A stretch of DNA of 64,000 bases from Pirellulaceae bacterium (GCA_022448315.1 JAKVCA010000018.1:62001-126000), one strand, 5' to 3'; numbered from the stretch's first letter, positions 1 through 9,262 are shown. Notes: generated by a model not told the origin, from the letters alone. Numbers and translations are program-made.

Positions 1-834
1 CTTGGAATTCACTTCACCAAACCAACGCGTGTAAGCGCGACAAAAATCCCAGGCTGATTCGGGATCATCCGTCTGGCGAGTGTCCTGGTTTGCATCTTCA
101 GCCTGATTCTCGTCCATAGTAATCGCCATTTCAGACAACACTATCTGGCTTTGATCTCGGAGATAATAGTTGAGCGAGTCAAGTTCGGCTTGAATCTGCT
201 GCATTGCATCAAGCACATGACCTCGATTCCCCGCGGTTGGCTGAAGTTGGACCAGGGCATCATTGGATACGGAGACCACCTGATCCAGTCTCACGGACGC
301 CTTGAGCAGCCACTGGGCGAAGGAGTCAGAAAATTGATGATTGACACGGTATTCCTCCAGAAACGTCTGAAGCTCCTCGTTTCGCTGATTCAAGGTCCGG
401 ACAACTTCCGAAAGTTGCTGATGAATCCCTGAAATCTGGGCTTCATCCGGCGTCGCCAAACCTTGAGACAGCTTGATGCCATTCGTCAATAGGCGATCCT
501 TCAGACGGCGACTCATGCTTCTCAACATGCACCAGGCCGGCTCCAGCTCTTCTGAAAATGAATCGACATCCAGCAAGTCGAGCCAAGCAGATGGAATTCG
601 TTGCTGACTCAACCGGGGGTCCGTAGCCGTCGCTGCCAACTCCGGGATTTGCTTGGTACACAGAACAATACTGTGAGACTCCGAGACCGCCTCCTGCTTC
701 GGCTCTTCTGCCACTCTCTGAGGTAACCTATTCAATCGGAGGGGCTGCTCAGCAATCAGACGGCTCTGTAACAGGACTGCAAGCCCGATACCGAGGAATA
801 GATTGGTAAAAATAACAACAAGCAAGTAGATCAT
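1..834 (-). CDS. Membrane-anchored coiled-coil protein, partial (3' end outside window)
   Basis: An uninterrupted 278-codon reading frame starts at ATG 834 on the minus strand and runs off the window start, so the C-terminus is missing. Residues about 2-23 are strongly hydrophobic (IYLLVVIFTNLFLGIG) and form a probable N-terminal membrane anchor. The rest is hydrophilic and rich in Gln, Glu and Leu, with stretches that look like coiled coil (for example IHQQLSEVVRTLNQRNEELQ). The visible end is near Trp/Phe-rich sequence (AWDFCRAYTRWFGEVN). I recognise no family in the visible part. A membrane anchor plus coiled coil often precedes an output domain such as GGDEF, but no such domain is in view. 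The absence of any stop over 834 bases supports coding. Confidence 0.75.
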   Translation of the reverse strand, partial: MIYLLVVIFTNLFLGIGLAVLLQSRLIAEQPLRLNRLPQRVAEEPKQEAVSESHSIVLCTKQIPELAATATDPRLSQQRIPSAWLDLLDVDSFSEELEPAWCMLRSMSRRLKDRLLTNGIKLSQGLATPDEAQISGIHQQLSEVVRTLNQRNEELQTFLEEYRVNHQFSDSFAQWLLKASVRLDQVVSVSNDALVQLQPTAGNRGHVLDAMQQIQAELDSLNYYLRDQSQIVLSEMAITMDENQAEDANQDTRQTDDPESAWDFCRAYTRWFGEVNSK

Positions 835-947
835 CGCACGGTCACGTCACGAATCGAGTCGAGAGAGAACAGATGGGACGTGGGGAATCTACGTTACAAA
901 ACCATGTGCCGACGGGACCTCTGCGGTTAACGTGACCGCAGGCGCAT

Positions 948-974
948 AAAAAAACCCGTCCGGAGACGGGTTTT
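948..974 (-). terminator. Rho-independent terminator of sucCD
   Basis: A perfect ten-base stem (AAAACCCGTC / GACGGGTTTT) with a four-base loop is followed on the minus strand by a run of T. It lies 20 bases after the sucD stop. A second hairpin (CTGCGGT / ACCGCAG, 921-941) sits just beyond it. Confidence 0.85.
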
Positions 975-993
975 GAACATTTTCCGGGCTGGA

Positions 994-1869
994 TCACTGT
1001 GCCGCAATCGCTCGCTGAACCGCTTCCCCCATATCAGCGGGGCTATCTGCAACTTCAATCCCTGCATCTCGGAGTGCCGCAATCTTTTCTTCCGCCGTGC
1101 CTTTGCCGCCGGAAATGATGGCGCCAGCATGGCCCATTCTCTTACCAGGGGGTGCCGTGCGACCCGCGATGAACGCAGCAACCGGTTTCGTGACATGTTC
1201 CTTCACAAAAGCCGCCGCCTCCTCTTCGGCGGAACCTCCAATTTCGCCGATCATCAAAATGGCTTCGGTTTCATCATCATCTTGAAACCGACCGAGAACA
1301 TCAATGAATGAGGTCCCAACGATGGGATCACCTCCGAGCCCGACACAGGTGGTTTGCCCCAGCCCGAGCGAGCTCGTCTGCCAGACGGCCTCGTAAGTCA
1401 ATGTGCCACTTCGACTCATCACACCCACTTTGCCACGCTGATGAATATAGCCGGGCATGATGCCAATTTTGCATTCCTCTGCGGTAATCAAACCGGGGCA
1501 ATTCGGTCCGATAAGCACAGCATCACTCGCCCGAACTTTTTCGTAGACGCGGACCATGTCAATCACTGGAACGCCTTCGGTGATCGCCACGATGACCTTT
1601 ATTCCGGCATCGAGCGACTCCAAAATGGCATCCGCGGTGAACGGTGGCGGAACAAAAATCATGGACGCATCCGCGCCCGTTTGATCAACCGCTTCCATGA
1701 CGGTGTCGAAAACGGGCAAGCCTTCCGCCGTCTGGCCTCCTTTGCCGGGAGTCACTCCCGCGACCATCTGCGTGCCATACTCCAAACATCCTCGAGTATG
1801 AAATGCACCCGCTTTGCCCGTAATACCCTGACAAAGCACTTTTGTGTCTCGATTAATCAAGATGCTCAT
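994..1869 (-). CDS. sucD: Succinyl-CoA synthetase alpha subunit
   Basis: Substrate-level phosphorylation step of the TCA cycle: succinyl-CoA + NDP + Pi to succinate + CoA + NTP, acting in the cytoplasm as a heterocomplex with SucC. The 291-residue length is typical. An N-terminal CoA-binding Rossmann domain (about residues 1-125, with [19 protein letters not shown]) is followed by the ligase domain. The active-site His that becomes phosphorylated is H247 in [17 protein letters not shown] (about 121-126) is also conserved in the family. It lies 54 bases downstream of sucC and is very probably co-transcribed from the promoter before sucC. A strong terminator follows. Confidence 0.97.
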   Translation of the reverse strand: MSILINRDTKVLCQGITGKAGAFHTRGCLEYGTQMVAGVTPGKGGQTAEGLPVFDTVMEAVDQTGADASMIFVPPPFTADAILESLDAGIKVIVAITEGVPVIDMVRVYEKVRASDAVLIGPNCPGLITAEECKIGIMPGYIHQRGKVGVMSRSGTLTYEAVWQTSSLGLGQTTCVGLGGDPIVGTSFIDVLGRFQDDDETEAILMIGEIGGSAEEEAAAFVKEHVTKPVAAFIAGRTAPPGKRMGHAGAIISGGKGTAEEKIAALRDAGIEVADSPADMGEAVQRAIAAQ

Positions 1870-1923
1870 ATCGGTTTCTATTCCTGAATGGATTGAAGAT
1901 CAATTGATGTTGCCAAGGCAGCG

Positions 1924-3117
1924 TCAGGCGACTGAAGTCGATGCTGCAACCACCTTCTTGGCGGCATCGGTCAGACCATCCGCAGTGATAATATCAACGT
2001 CGCTCTCGGCAATAATCTTCCTGCCCTCTTCAACCTCCGTCCCTTCCAGTCGCACTACCAGAGGCACATTGAATCCAACGGTCTTGTAGGCTTCGACCAA
2101 TGCGTTTGCAATCGTGGTGCACTGCATGATCCCTCCAAAGATATTGACCAGCACTGCGTTCACATTGGGATCACCGAGCAAAATGCGAAAGGCTTCGGTC
2201 ACCTGTTCGGTGTCCGCACCGCCGCCCACATCAAGGAAGTTGGCCGGTTCACCACCATGCAGCTTTATGATGTCCATGGTGCTCATCGCAAGCCCTGCGC
2301 CGTTGACGAGGCAGCCAATCGTTCCATCAAGTTTGACATAACTCAAGCCTGCTTCACCCGCTCGTACCTCAAATTCGTCCTCCTCGGACAAATCTCTCAT
2401 TTCGAGAACGTCAGCGTGCCGGAACATGGCATTGTCATCAAAGTTGATCTTCGCGTCCAACGCCACCATTTCCCCCGATTCCGTGATGACAAGGGGGTTG
2501 ATCTCAGCCAGGCTGCAGTCGTACTTGACATAAACCTCGCACAGCTTCTTGATGAACTTGTCCGCGCTTCGGACCGTTGGGCCCGACAACCCCAGCTTCT
2601 TACACAACTTGCGAACCTGATAGCTGTCGATGCCGACCGCCGGATCAAAGTGCTCTTTGAAGATCTTTTCCGGTGTCTCAGCCGCCACCTTCTCAATCTC
2701 AACACCGCCTTCGTTTGACATCATCAGAGCTGGCTGAGCAGTCGCACGATCCAGGACGATCCCGAGATAAAGTTCACGAGCAATGGCACAGCCCGCCTCG
2801 ACAAAGACCTGGTTAACCGTCTGCCCCTCGGGACCAGTTTGGATCGTGACGAGCTTCTGCCCCAATAGATTACCAGCAACCCGCTTCGCATCTTCCGCAG
2901 AGCGCACAAGCTCAACACCATGTTGCTGGTCATTCCCAATGACCGTCCCCTTCCCGCGGCCTCCCGCGTGAATCTGGGCTTTTACCACCGCGATTTCGCC
3001 GCCGAGCTGTTCGTAGGCCGCGCTAGCCTCGTCGGCAGACGTTGCCACGATTCCTTCCAGCACCGAGACGCCTTCGCGTCTAAAAATATCTTTTGCCTGG
3101 AATTCATGAATTTTCAT
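1924..3117 (-). CDS. sucC: Succinyl-CoA synthetase beta subunit
   Basis: ATP-grasp beta subunit of succinyl-CoA synthetase; it binds the nucleotide and, with SucD, completes the active site. The 397-residue length is usual. The N-terminal ATP-grasp begins [17 protein letters not shown], and the glycine-rich nucleotide loop [10 protein letters not shown] is near residue 52. LAEINPLV (metal binding) and [18 protein letters not shown] are intact, as is the C-terminal flavodoxin-like domain with [14 protein letters not shown]. Start ATG 3117 has a GAGGATCACC ribosome site. It is the first gene of a sucCD operon with a clear promoter 43 bases upstream. Confidence 0.97.
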   Translation of the reverse strand: MKIHEFQAKDIFRREGVSVLEGIVATSADEASAAYEQLGGEIAVVKAQIHAGGRGKGTVIGNDQQHGVELVRSAEDAKRVAGNLLGQKLVTIQTGPEGQTVNQVFVEAGCAIARELYLGIVLDRATAQPALMMSNEGGVEIEKVAAETPEKIFKEHFDPAVGIDSYQVRKLCKKLGLSGPTVRSADKFIKKLCEVYVKYDCSLAEINPLVITESGEMVALDAKINFDDNAMFRHADVLEMRDLSEEDEFEVRAGEAGLSYVKLDGTIGCLVNGAGLAMSTMDIIKLHGGEPANFLDVGGGADTEQVTEAFRILLGDPNVNAVLVNIFGGIMQCTTIANALVEAYKTVGFNVPLVVRLEGTEVEEGRKIIAESDVDIITADGLTDAAKKVVAASTSVA

Positions 3118-3159
3118 GGTGATCCTCGTAGTAGCTTCGCATCTTCATCACAGGCGCGG

Positions 3160-3188
3160 ATTATCGAAAGAAAATGGGGGCGGGTCAA
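3160..3188 (-). promoter_or_regulatory. Sigma-70-type promoter of sucCD
   Basis: On the minus strand a -35 box TTGACC (3183-3188) and a -10 box GATAAT (3160-3165) are separated by 17 bases, 43 bases before the sucC start. Both boxes match the consensus at five of six positions. Confidence 0.65.
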
Positions 3189-3222
3189 CCAGTCTGGTTT
3201 CTAACTGGCCCGGTAACTCCTC

Positions 3223-3245
3223 AAAAAAGCGGCTCTTTGAGCCGC
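3223..3245 (-). terminator. Rho-independent terminator upstream of the sucC promoter
   Basis: The stem GCGGCTC / GAGCCGC with a three-base loop is followed on the minus strand by TTTTTT. It lies upstream of the sucC promoter and downstream of a different terminator at 3376-3407, so it appears to end a separate short transcript. Confidence 0.7.
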
Positions 3246-3375
3246 CTGATCTAAAGGGTGCGGACCTCGCAATATCCGGAACTGGCTTCCGTGACGGGGC
3301 ACAAGGCCTTCACTAGACAGTAGGGAAAGGCAAAGAAACCTCCTTATCGGAGAAATAGGGGGCCATGACCCCATT
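3223..3375 (-). ncRNA. Candidate small RNA between two terminators
   Basis: This 150-base minus-strand interval lies between the terminator of the NtrC-type gene (3376-3407) and a second good terminator (3223-3245), with no convincing reading frame. It contains a hairpin GGGGTC-AT-GGCCCC (about 3361-3374) and a CTCC-GATAA-GGAG stem. A terminator with no gene before it suggests a small RNA; it could also be a long 3' UTR with a back-up terminator. I found no clear promoter. Together with the sucC promoter this accounts for the whole gap 3118-3443. Confidence 0.3.
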
Positions 3376-3407
3376 AAAAAAACCGCCTGCCCTTTTCGAG
3401 CAAGCGG
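3376..3407 (-). terminator. Terminator of the NtrC-type regulator
   Basis: On the minus strand the stem CCGCTTGC / GCAGGCGG (one T-G pair) with a nine-base loop is followed by seven T. It begins 37 bases after the stop of the regulator gene. Confidence 0.75.
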
Positions 3408-3443
3408 CTTGAATTCACCGTCGTTTATTTGGCAACCTGACGC

Positions 3444-4838
3444 TTAAAAGACCCCGTGAGGACTCTCCAAGCCCAGTCGCTTCATTTTTTTGTAGAGCGT
3501 GGTGCGATTGATTCCCAAGGCGTCAGCCGTCGCATTACGGTTCCAATGATGTTGCTTGAGTGACTGCAGAATGATCTGCCTCTCGGGTCCCTCAAGCGCC
3601 TCTTTCAAGGTCTGAGTCGTCACCGAGTTCGTGGTCGAAACCTGAGCACCCTGCGTCATTTGAGGTGGGAGATCGTTGACTTGAATCGATCTGTTGCGTC
3701 CCAGAAGAACGGCCCTCTCGATAATATTTTGGAGCTCTCGAACATTCCCGGGCCAAGGATATTGTTGCAAGACAGACATCGCGGAAGAATCAATTCCATC
3801 CATGACCTTCCCGGTATCACGACAAACCTGTCTCAGAAAATGGTCCGCGAGGAGAGGGATGTCGGAAACACGTTCACGAAGCGAAGGGAGTTCGAAGCTG
3901 ATCACGTTGATTCGATAGAACAGGTCTTGCCGAAATTGCCCCTCGGCCACAGCAGACGAAAGATCTTCATTCGTCGCAAGGATAACACGTGTGTCCACTT
4001 TTTCGGTTTGAGCTCCGCCGACCGCCTCGAACTCAAACTCCTGAAGGACTCGAAGCAGTTTCACCTGCAGGCCAGCAGAAGCTGTCCCGATTTCGTCGAG
4101 GAAGATCGTCCCGCTGTCCGCCTGCTTGAACTTACCAACTTTATTTGCGGACGCACCCGTGAAAGCGCCCTGAACATGACCAAACAGTTCGCTTTCAAGC
4201 AAGTTCTCAGGGAGAGCTCCGCAAGCGACTTCCACAAAAGGATGATCGTTTCGATTGCTGAGACGGTGAATGGCCCTGGCGATCAGCGACTTTCCAGTGC
4301 CACTCTCACCCGTGATCAGAACAGTCGCGCGAGTATCCGCGACACTTTCGATCATGTCGAAAATTCGATTCATTCGCGAGTCATCGCCAATGATATTCTC
4401 CAAGCCGAAGCGCTCATCAAGTTGTGCGCGAAGATTGGCGTTTTCACGGATAACCTTGCCTTGATGAACCGCCCGATCAAGTGCAACGCTCAACTCTTCG
4501 TCAATGATGGGTTTCGTTAACAGATCGGATGCGCCAGCCCGAAGCGCTTCCACGCCCGTTTCGGCCGAAGCGTAGCCGGTCATCAGCAACACCGGCATGT
4601 CATGACTTTGTTGTTGACAAGCGGCCAGAATCTCAAAACCGTCACCGTCACCATATCTTAGGTCAACCAAAGCGACATCGAATTTGAATTGACCAAGGAA
4701 CCTCTTGGCTTCCGAAACGCTCGCTGCCTCAAACACTTCGTATCCCTGGGTTTTCAACCAAGCTCCCATCGATTCCAGAAGGAGTTGATCGTCATCAACC
4801 AATAACAAACGGGGCAACGGGTTATCCAAATGACTCAT
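3444..4838 (-). CDS. NtrC-family sigma-54-dependent response regulator
   Basis: Two-component activator of sigma-54 promoters. It has three domains in the usual order. The receiver domain (about 10-125) has phospho-acceptor D59 in LVDLRYGDGD and K109 in LLTKPI. The AAA+ ATPase has Walker A GESGTGKS at 177-184 and the sigma-54 contact loop GAFTGA at 224-229. A Fis-type helix-turn-helix lies at the C-terminus (ATADALGINRTTLYKKMKRL). The 464-residue length is standard. No histidine kinase is adjacent, so the partner and signal are unknown. It is divergent from the NarL/LuxR regulator at 5341 across a 502-base gap. Confidence 0.93.
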   Translation of the reverse strand: MSHLDNPLPRLLLVDDDQLLLESMGAWLKTQGYEVFEAASVSEAKRFLGQFKFDVALVDLRYGDGDGFEILAACQQQSHDMPVLLMTGYASAETGVEALRAGASDLLTKPIIDEELSVALDRAVHQGKVIRENANLRAQLDERFGLENIIGDDSRMNRIFDMIESVADTRATVLITGESGTGKSLIARAIHRLSNRNDHPFVEVACGALPENLLESELFGHVQGAFTGASANKVGKFKQADSGTIFLDEIGTASAGLQVKLLRVLQEFEFEAVGGAQTEKVDTRVILATNEDLSSAVAEGQFRQDLFYRINVISFELPSLRERVSDIPLLADHFLRQVCRDTGKVMDGIDSSAMSVLQQYPWPGNVRELQNIIERAVLLGRNRSIQVNDLPPQMTQGAQVSTTNSVTTQTLKEALEGPERQIILQSLKQHHWNRNATADALGINRTTLYKKMKRLGLESPHGVF

Positions 4839-5099
4839 AATTCAGCTCACACGGCGAAAGATGCGGTTTAACGACCTCTCGTTAAACAATGTTGTCATTT
4901 ATCTACGTCACACTTGAAGGTGGGTCAAAGCAACACGGCCACCAAGTTTCCCTAATCCAATCAACTTCTCGACCGACGAAGTCGCATAACCGGATCTTTC
5001 CGCTCCGTCGGACCGTGACCGAATGGGCGAGTCAAGCCTCAATGCGATACGGATCTTCCGGTGTCAGACAGTCGTTAGGGTGGGAATTCATACCGTTCC

Positions 5100-5119
5100 G
5101 AGGCCTATCATTAGGCCTC
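5100..5119. repeat. Perfect 8-base inverted repeat in the gap between two divergent regulators
   Basis: GAGGCCTA-TCAT-TAGGCCTC is a perfect hairpin or dyad 222 bases before the regulator at 5341. It is followed by GGGATTTTTTCCC (5127-5139). It could be a dimer operator or, read on the plus strand, a weak terminator of a leader, since the T run starts about 11 bases later. The rest of the gap 4839-5340 shows no credible gene. Confidence 0.5.
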
Positions 5120-5340
5120 CGTATTCGGGATTTTTTCCCTTATTCGAGGGAAGCAAAAGCTCGATTGTGCCCCTTACATCTGGTAATATTGTCGGGACGC
5201 CCCGATCGTGGCCCTCGGCAAGTTCGGTGCCTTTCGGCAGGTCAAACTGCTGAGAAAGATCTCAAAGGGCTGATTGGGCCTCCTGCCCTTGCGAATACCG
5301 TGGGCAACAACGGGCACTTAATTTCCCATAGGAGAACCCT

Positions 5341-5973
5341 ATGTCGATTCGAGTTGTCATTGCAGATGACCACCCCGTGGTGTGTGAAGGCTTGGTGCGA
5401 TTACTTCACGGACCTGAATTTGAGGTCATTAGCAAGGCCCACACGGGCGTTGGGGTTTTAGAAACCTGCCAGACACTGCAACCCGATGTCTTGGTTCTCG
5501 ATATCCGCATGCCGGACAAAAGCGGTTTAGCCGTGCTCGAGGAACTCAAACAGACTGGTAGTGCCGTCAAAGTCGTTGTGTTGTCCGGACTGGAGAATAC
5601 CACTTACGTGGCCCGGTCACTCGCCCTTGGCGCGACGGACTTTGTTGCCAAGGTGGCGAACGGCGAGGTCATTGTCGATTCGATACGCAGGGCTGCATCA
5701 GGAGAGGGTCCCCGCCCCGACAGTCCAATTCTTGGCGTCAAAGCCTCGATGAGTCGAAAACGCGATGCCGCCGATGACGACATTCCACTGACCAACCGCG
5801 AACTTCAGGTGCTAAGGCATATCGCGTTGGGTTTGAGTAATCGAGAAATTGGCCAGTCGCTCAACATCAGTATTGAGACGGTCAAAGAGCACGTTCAAAA
5901 TATCCTTCGCAAACTGGACACGCCTGACCGAACTGCAGCGGCAGTATGGGCCGTGAAGCGAGGGCTAGTTTGA
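5341..5973 (+). CDS. NarL/FixJ-type response regulator (LuxR helix-turn-helix)
   Basis: DNA-binding response regulator of 210 residues. The receiver domain (1-120) has the acidic pair D9/D10, phospho-acceptor D54 in LVLDIRMPDKSG, and the family Lys in DFVAKVANGE. A LuxR-type helix-turn-helix covers about 145-205 (LTNRELQVLRHIALGLSNRE, then IETVKEHVQNILRKL). Start ATG 5341 is preceded by AGGAGAACCCT. No kinase gene adjoins. The next gene downstream is convergent (xerC), so it is monocistronic. Confidence 0.93.
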   Translation: MSIRVVIADDHPVVCEGLVRLLHGPEFEVISKAHTGVGVLETCQTLQPDVLVLDIRMPDKSGLAVLEELKQTGSAVKVVVLSGLENTTYVARSLALGATDFVAKVANGEVIVDSIRRAASGEGPRPDSPILGVKASMSRKRDAADDDIPLTNRELQVLRHIALGLSNREIGQSLNISIETVKEHVQNILRKLDTPDRTAAAVWAVKRGLV

Positions 5974-6052
5974 CAAGCCCTTGGTCGCCTTTCTGAACTG
6001 CGGGTCACAAATCGCGCCGGAGACTTGGTCCGGTGCAGCGACAACTCCACTT

Positions 6053-6967
6053 TCAACTGGACTTGGAGCGACGCGCCTTTGGATGAGCCCGTTCATAAAC
6101 TTCACGCAACCCGGCTGTACTGACGTGCGTATAGATCTGGGTGGTGATGAGGCTCTTGTGCCCCAATAATTCTTGGACGCTCCGGATGTCCGCCCCCCCG
6201 TCCAAAAGGTGAGTCGCAAAACTGTGTCTTAGCGAGTGAGGAGAGGTCCTCAGATCGAGGCCTGAAAGCTTCAAGTACTTTTCAAGCATCCTCGCCACAC
6301 TACGGGTGGTCAACCTGCGACCAAAGCGATTCGTAAAAATTGGAGAGAGTCCGCCAAGATCAAGGGTTGGATCCAGCTGTCTGACTTTCAGCCAACGCTT
6401 CAGAGCCTTAACTGCAAAAGAACCGAGAGGAGCAAGTCGCTCTCGTTTCCCCTTTCCGCGAACACGGATCAACCCACCGGTCATTTCCAAGTCTTCGTCA
6501 TTGGTCCCGACCGTTTCGCTGACCCGCAAGCCCGCGCTATACATGGTTTCAAGAATCGCCCGATCCCGAAGTCCCATCGACTCGCGTGCTGGAGGAGTTT
6601 CTAACAGTTTTCCGATTTCGTCGGTCGATAAGACGTGAGGCAGATTGCGCTCGGGTCTGGGATTTCGGAGAGGTTTAGCCGGATTGTTATCGGTGTAGCC
6701 TTCTCGTTGGGCGAACTTGAAGAATGACCTTATGGAAGCGAGCCGCCGCGCAACGGAGGACTTGGCGTACCCCGCCTCATGGAGCGCTGAGACATAGCCT
6801 CGAAGATCCAACACCCCGATCGCCGAGGGCTGAGGAGGCTCTGGAAGATCTTCCTGAAGAAACTCGGTTAGACTAGTAAGATCCTCGCGATAGGACTTGA
6901 TCGTCAACTCAGAAGCATTGCGTTCCACATCGAGGTAACGCAGGAAGCGTGAAACCACCTCATGCAT
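6053..6967 (-). CDS. xerC: XerC/XerD-type tyrosine recombinase
   Basis: Site-specific recombinase of 304 residues, the size of the Xer proteins that resolve chromosome dimers at dif. The N-terminal SAM-like core-binding domain covers about 1-90. The catalytic domain keeps all six active residues: R148 (SAGLRVSE), K172 (VRGKGKRERLAP), H244 and R247 (PHSLRHSFATHLLDGGAD), H270 (ELLGHKSL) and nucleophile Y279 (TQIYTHVS). No attachment sites, phage genes or cargo lie nearby, which favours a housekeeping Xer over an integrase. C and D cannot be told apart by eye. Confidence 0.9.
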   Translation of the reverse strand: MHEVVSRFLRYLDVERNASELTIKSYREDLTSLTEFLQEDLPEPPQPSAIGVLDLRGYVSALHEAGYAKSSVARRLASIRSFFKFAQREGYTDNNPAKPLRNPRPERNLPHVLSTDEIGKLLETPPARESMGLRDRAILETMYSAGLRVSETVGTNDEDLEMTGGLIRVRGKGKRERLAPLGSFAVKALKRWLKVRQLDPTLDLGGLSPIFTNRFGRRLTTRSVARMLEKYLKLSGLDLRTSPHSLRHSFATHLLDGGADIRSVQELLGHKSLITTQIYTHVSTAGLREVYERAHPKARRSKSS

Positions 6968-7197
6968 GTCTGGCTCCCTGGTTTAGAGCATTCCGGCAGA
7001 ATGGAGAGGTCACCCCGGTCTTGACCCTCGCACTGGATCAAAGATGAACATTCGCAGCCTGAAAGATGTAAGCGCTGGTGAGGATCGTCGCCCAGTTCGC
7101 CCCCTACGACTCACGTGGTGAGGAAATCGGACTCTTCAAACCTAGCATGCGATCGCCATCAAATTTCTGAGACAATGGCAGAATTCCAGAAGCTGCC

Positions 7198-7458
7198 TTA
7201 TTGGTCCTGATCCATTCCCGGATCACCTGTCTTGAGCATTCCCAGACGATTTCTTTCTGAGGCTTCTGATTCCTCGTTTTCAGCATTTCGAACCTTTTGG
7301 CTAAGCACTGCAGCGTCATACCAGCTGAAGCTCAGTTCGTTATCCGATGCAAAACGCCCCAGCGTTCTCAGTGCTTCGGCTCGGCTCTCATCGTCATACA
7401 GGAATATGTAACGCTCTTCCCCTTTGACCAAGGCCAACACGTTAATGTCTTGAGACAC
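7198..7458 (-). CDS. Small conserved protein of unknown function
   Basis: A small soluble protein of 86 residues. I chose the GTG at 7458 because a GGGGGAGAGAGC ribosome site directly precedes it; an upstream ATG at 7479 would add seven residues. The compact N-terminal part (SQDINVLALVKGEERYIFLY, then a Leu/Ala helix and LSFSWYDAAVLSQKVR) looks like one small alpha/beta domain. The C-terminal ~25 residues are polar and probably disordered. I remember similar short proteins in planctomycetes but cannot name a function. Its neighbours (xerC downstream, a lipoprotein upstream) give no strong hint. Confidence 0.7.
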   Translation of the reverse strand: MSQDINVLALVKGEERYIFLYDDESRAEALRTLGRFASDNELSFSWYDAAVLSQKVRNAENEESEASERNRLGMLKTGDPGMDQDQ

Positions 7459-7535
7459 GCTCTCTCCCCCTGAGCCCAACCGTTCACCTGCAAGATTCTC
7501 TATTCGCGGCGTTTGCTGCCGCCGACATACTGTTC

Positions 7536-8450
7536 CTATCGGCTGTCGCCTGTATCAAAAACCAGTTCAGATTGACCAACTCCTCCTCTTGCTGCCAACA
7601 TCTCGGTAAGATGTACGTAACAGCAAAAGCGGGTAAAGTCTTCCGATCGTTCAAGATAGCTCCGCCAGCCACCCGTCCTGGTATCTTGCTGCCAGTTGTA
7701 ATATGCCTGCAGCTTGGAAATGAGCTCCCGATCCGAACCGTCGTAAAGACGAACCTGCTCAATCAATGGCCCATGGTAAGGTCGATAAGGAGGGCGATTG
7801 GCCAGGGGTGGTGAAGGAACGAATCCCTTGGGATCAGGCCAATCTTTTGGAAAACCCACTTTCATCTCAGAATCAGCCGGTAATTCGGCTGTTTGGTTCA
7901 CGATCGGTTCTTGAGTCTTCATCTGCTCACGCGCAAGTTCGAATTCGGCTTGCCATACGAGATTGTCCGGAATGAATTCCTCTTCTTCGCTACCCCACGG
8001 CAACCCGTAGCCGGCAGGAATCCGATGAAAACTCGCATTGGCGGCATACCAATCGATGGCGAGCCCAAGCCGCGGCGGATTGTATGGGCTGTAGACGGTA
8101 ATCGAACCGACAACCAGAACGTCCACTCCCAGATCCTGAGCCAACTCCTGAAAGTCTGTGGAGCTATCGAGCGAGAGCTGGTTATCCAGCAGGTATTGCT
8201 CAACGACCCCGACAGGCATCACCTTAAAGCCAGGGATTTTCTGGAGTTCAGACTGGTAGATCTCAGCAACGACAAAACCATCAACCGTAGGCTCATTACT
8301 TTGATTGAAGAATGGCAGAACCGCGACTTGGTGAAGTTGCGGAAAGGGGTTGTAGATTACTGGACGATACCCCAGCGCCGGCCATTGCTGACAACCCGTC
8401 AACAACGACACTCCAATGCATAAAACGAGCCAACGTAGTTGAAGGCGCAT
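7536..8450 (-). CDS. Lipoprotein with TolB-N/CsgG-like domain
   Basis: Predicted membrane-attached lipoprotein of 304 residues. I placed the start at ATG 8450 because it gives a proper type II signal: MRLQLRWLVLC followed by lipobox LLTGC (Cys about 20). A longer frame reaches 8531. After the Cys, residues about 40-130 (HQVAVLPFFNQSNEPTVDGF, then ELAQDLGVDVLVVGSITVYS) resemble the fold shared by the TolB N-terminal domain, CsgG and LpoB: a short strand, a helix, and an 'is it present in this compartment' beta element. The C-terminal ~100 residues are Pro-rich and match nothing I know. Its role is unknown; related proteins act at the cell envelope. Confidence 0.75.
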   Translation of the reverse strand: MRLQLRWLVLCIGVSLLTGCQQWPALGYRPVIYNPFPQLHQVAVLPFFNQSNEPTVDGFVVAEIYQSELQKIPGFKVMPVGVVEQYLLDNQLSLDSSTDFQELAQDLGVDVLVVGSITVYSPYNPPRLGLAIDWYAANASFHRIPAGYGLPWGSEEEEFIPDNLVWQAEFELAREQMKTQEPIVNQTAELPADSEMKVGFPKDWPDPKGFVPSPPLANRPPYRPYHGPLIEQVRLYDGSDRELISKLQAYYNWQQDTRTGGWRSYLERSEDFTRFCCYVHLTEMLAARGGVGQSELVFDTGDSR

Positions 8451-8643
8451 AATGACGTTCCCGCGATGTGCCCCCTGCTTCCAAAATAAACACGACATGA
8501 CTCGACGGTCCACGATGCCATCACGGCGCACGTAAATCCTTGAGCCGGGTCGCCCCTTGGAAGCATCGGCAGATCGTCAAACCCGGCTGACGATTAAATG
8601 GAGGCCGAGGTTCGCAAATTGGGAAATGCTGGCATTTGAGCTT

Positions 8644-9057
8644 TCAGGCTCGGTCCGGTTCGTAGCCGATCGATGGATCACCCACCACCGCCAGTTCGAT
8701 TTGATGGCCATCGGGATCATGAATGAAGACTTGCGGAATCCCTCCGGCATTGATCTTGAAGATGTAGGGGATCCCCTCTGCATTCAGACGCGACTGAATC
8801 TCTTCGCAATCCGCCACACGAAATGCAATGTGATCCCCTTTTGAGTCAATGGTTCGCACCTCATTCAGATAGGCCGCATTTTCTATGATATGAATCTGAA
8901 TCCCATATCCATACAGCCAAGCGCCCCGAAAATTGAAGGGCGGACGGTTGAGCTCCGTGAACCCGAGCAGGTCCCTATAAAACCGCACACTTGCCCCCAC
9001 GTCGCACGTTGTACGAGAGATATGGTGGAACCCTTGGATTTGTATTGGTTCAGACAT
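8644..9057 (-). CDS. VOC superfamily (glyoxalase/dioxygenase-like) protein
   Basis: A protein of 137 residues, the size of a single two-module vicinal-oxygen-chelate protein. Recognisable features are the first metal-binding strand GFHHISRTTCDVGASVRFYR, the second-module strand KGDHIAFRVAD, and the closing VFIHDPDGHQIELA, which supplies the conserved Glu. These keep the usual His and Glu ligand positions, so metal binding is likely. The substrate (methylglyoxal adduct, catechol or antibiotic) cannot be inferred. It stands alone, with a 193-base gap before the lipoprotein gene downstream. Confidence 0.85.
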   Translation of the reverse strand: MSEPIQIQGFHHISRTTCDVGASVRFYRDLLGFTELNRPPFNFRGAWLYGYGIQIHIIENAAYLNEVRTIDSKGDHIAFRVADCEEIQSRLNAEGIPYIFKINAGGIPQVFIHDPDGHQIELAVVGDPSIGYEPDRA

Positions 9058-9262
9058 TGCCAGTCACTCGCTGAAGTCCATGGGCAAAACCGCTTCGGGC
9101 CAAAAGGCACAGGATATCAGGATGCGTAAGGTAATCCAGCAACCTCACGCGACTTCATGCCAAGCAGAGAGCCGAAAAATCCACTCTGTCGCGAGTCGAA
9201 CTGCGATTTGACACCAGCGTCAACGTTCCTCCATCTGCTAGCCACCAGAACAAAATAAGTAA

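Noticed and set aside
4889-5461. A plus-strand coding frame of 190 codons
   Set aside because: It overlaps the response regulator in another frame and spans the dyad; it has no ribosome site and no domain.
6053-6967. Integrase of a mobile element
   Set aside because: The protein has standard Xer size and no attachment repeats, tRNA or phage genes are nearby.
8543-8587. Terminator between the VOC and lipoprotein genes
   Set aside because: AGCCGGGT/ACCCGGCT can pair but the loop is about 29 bases and no T run follows.
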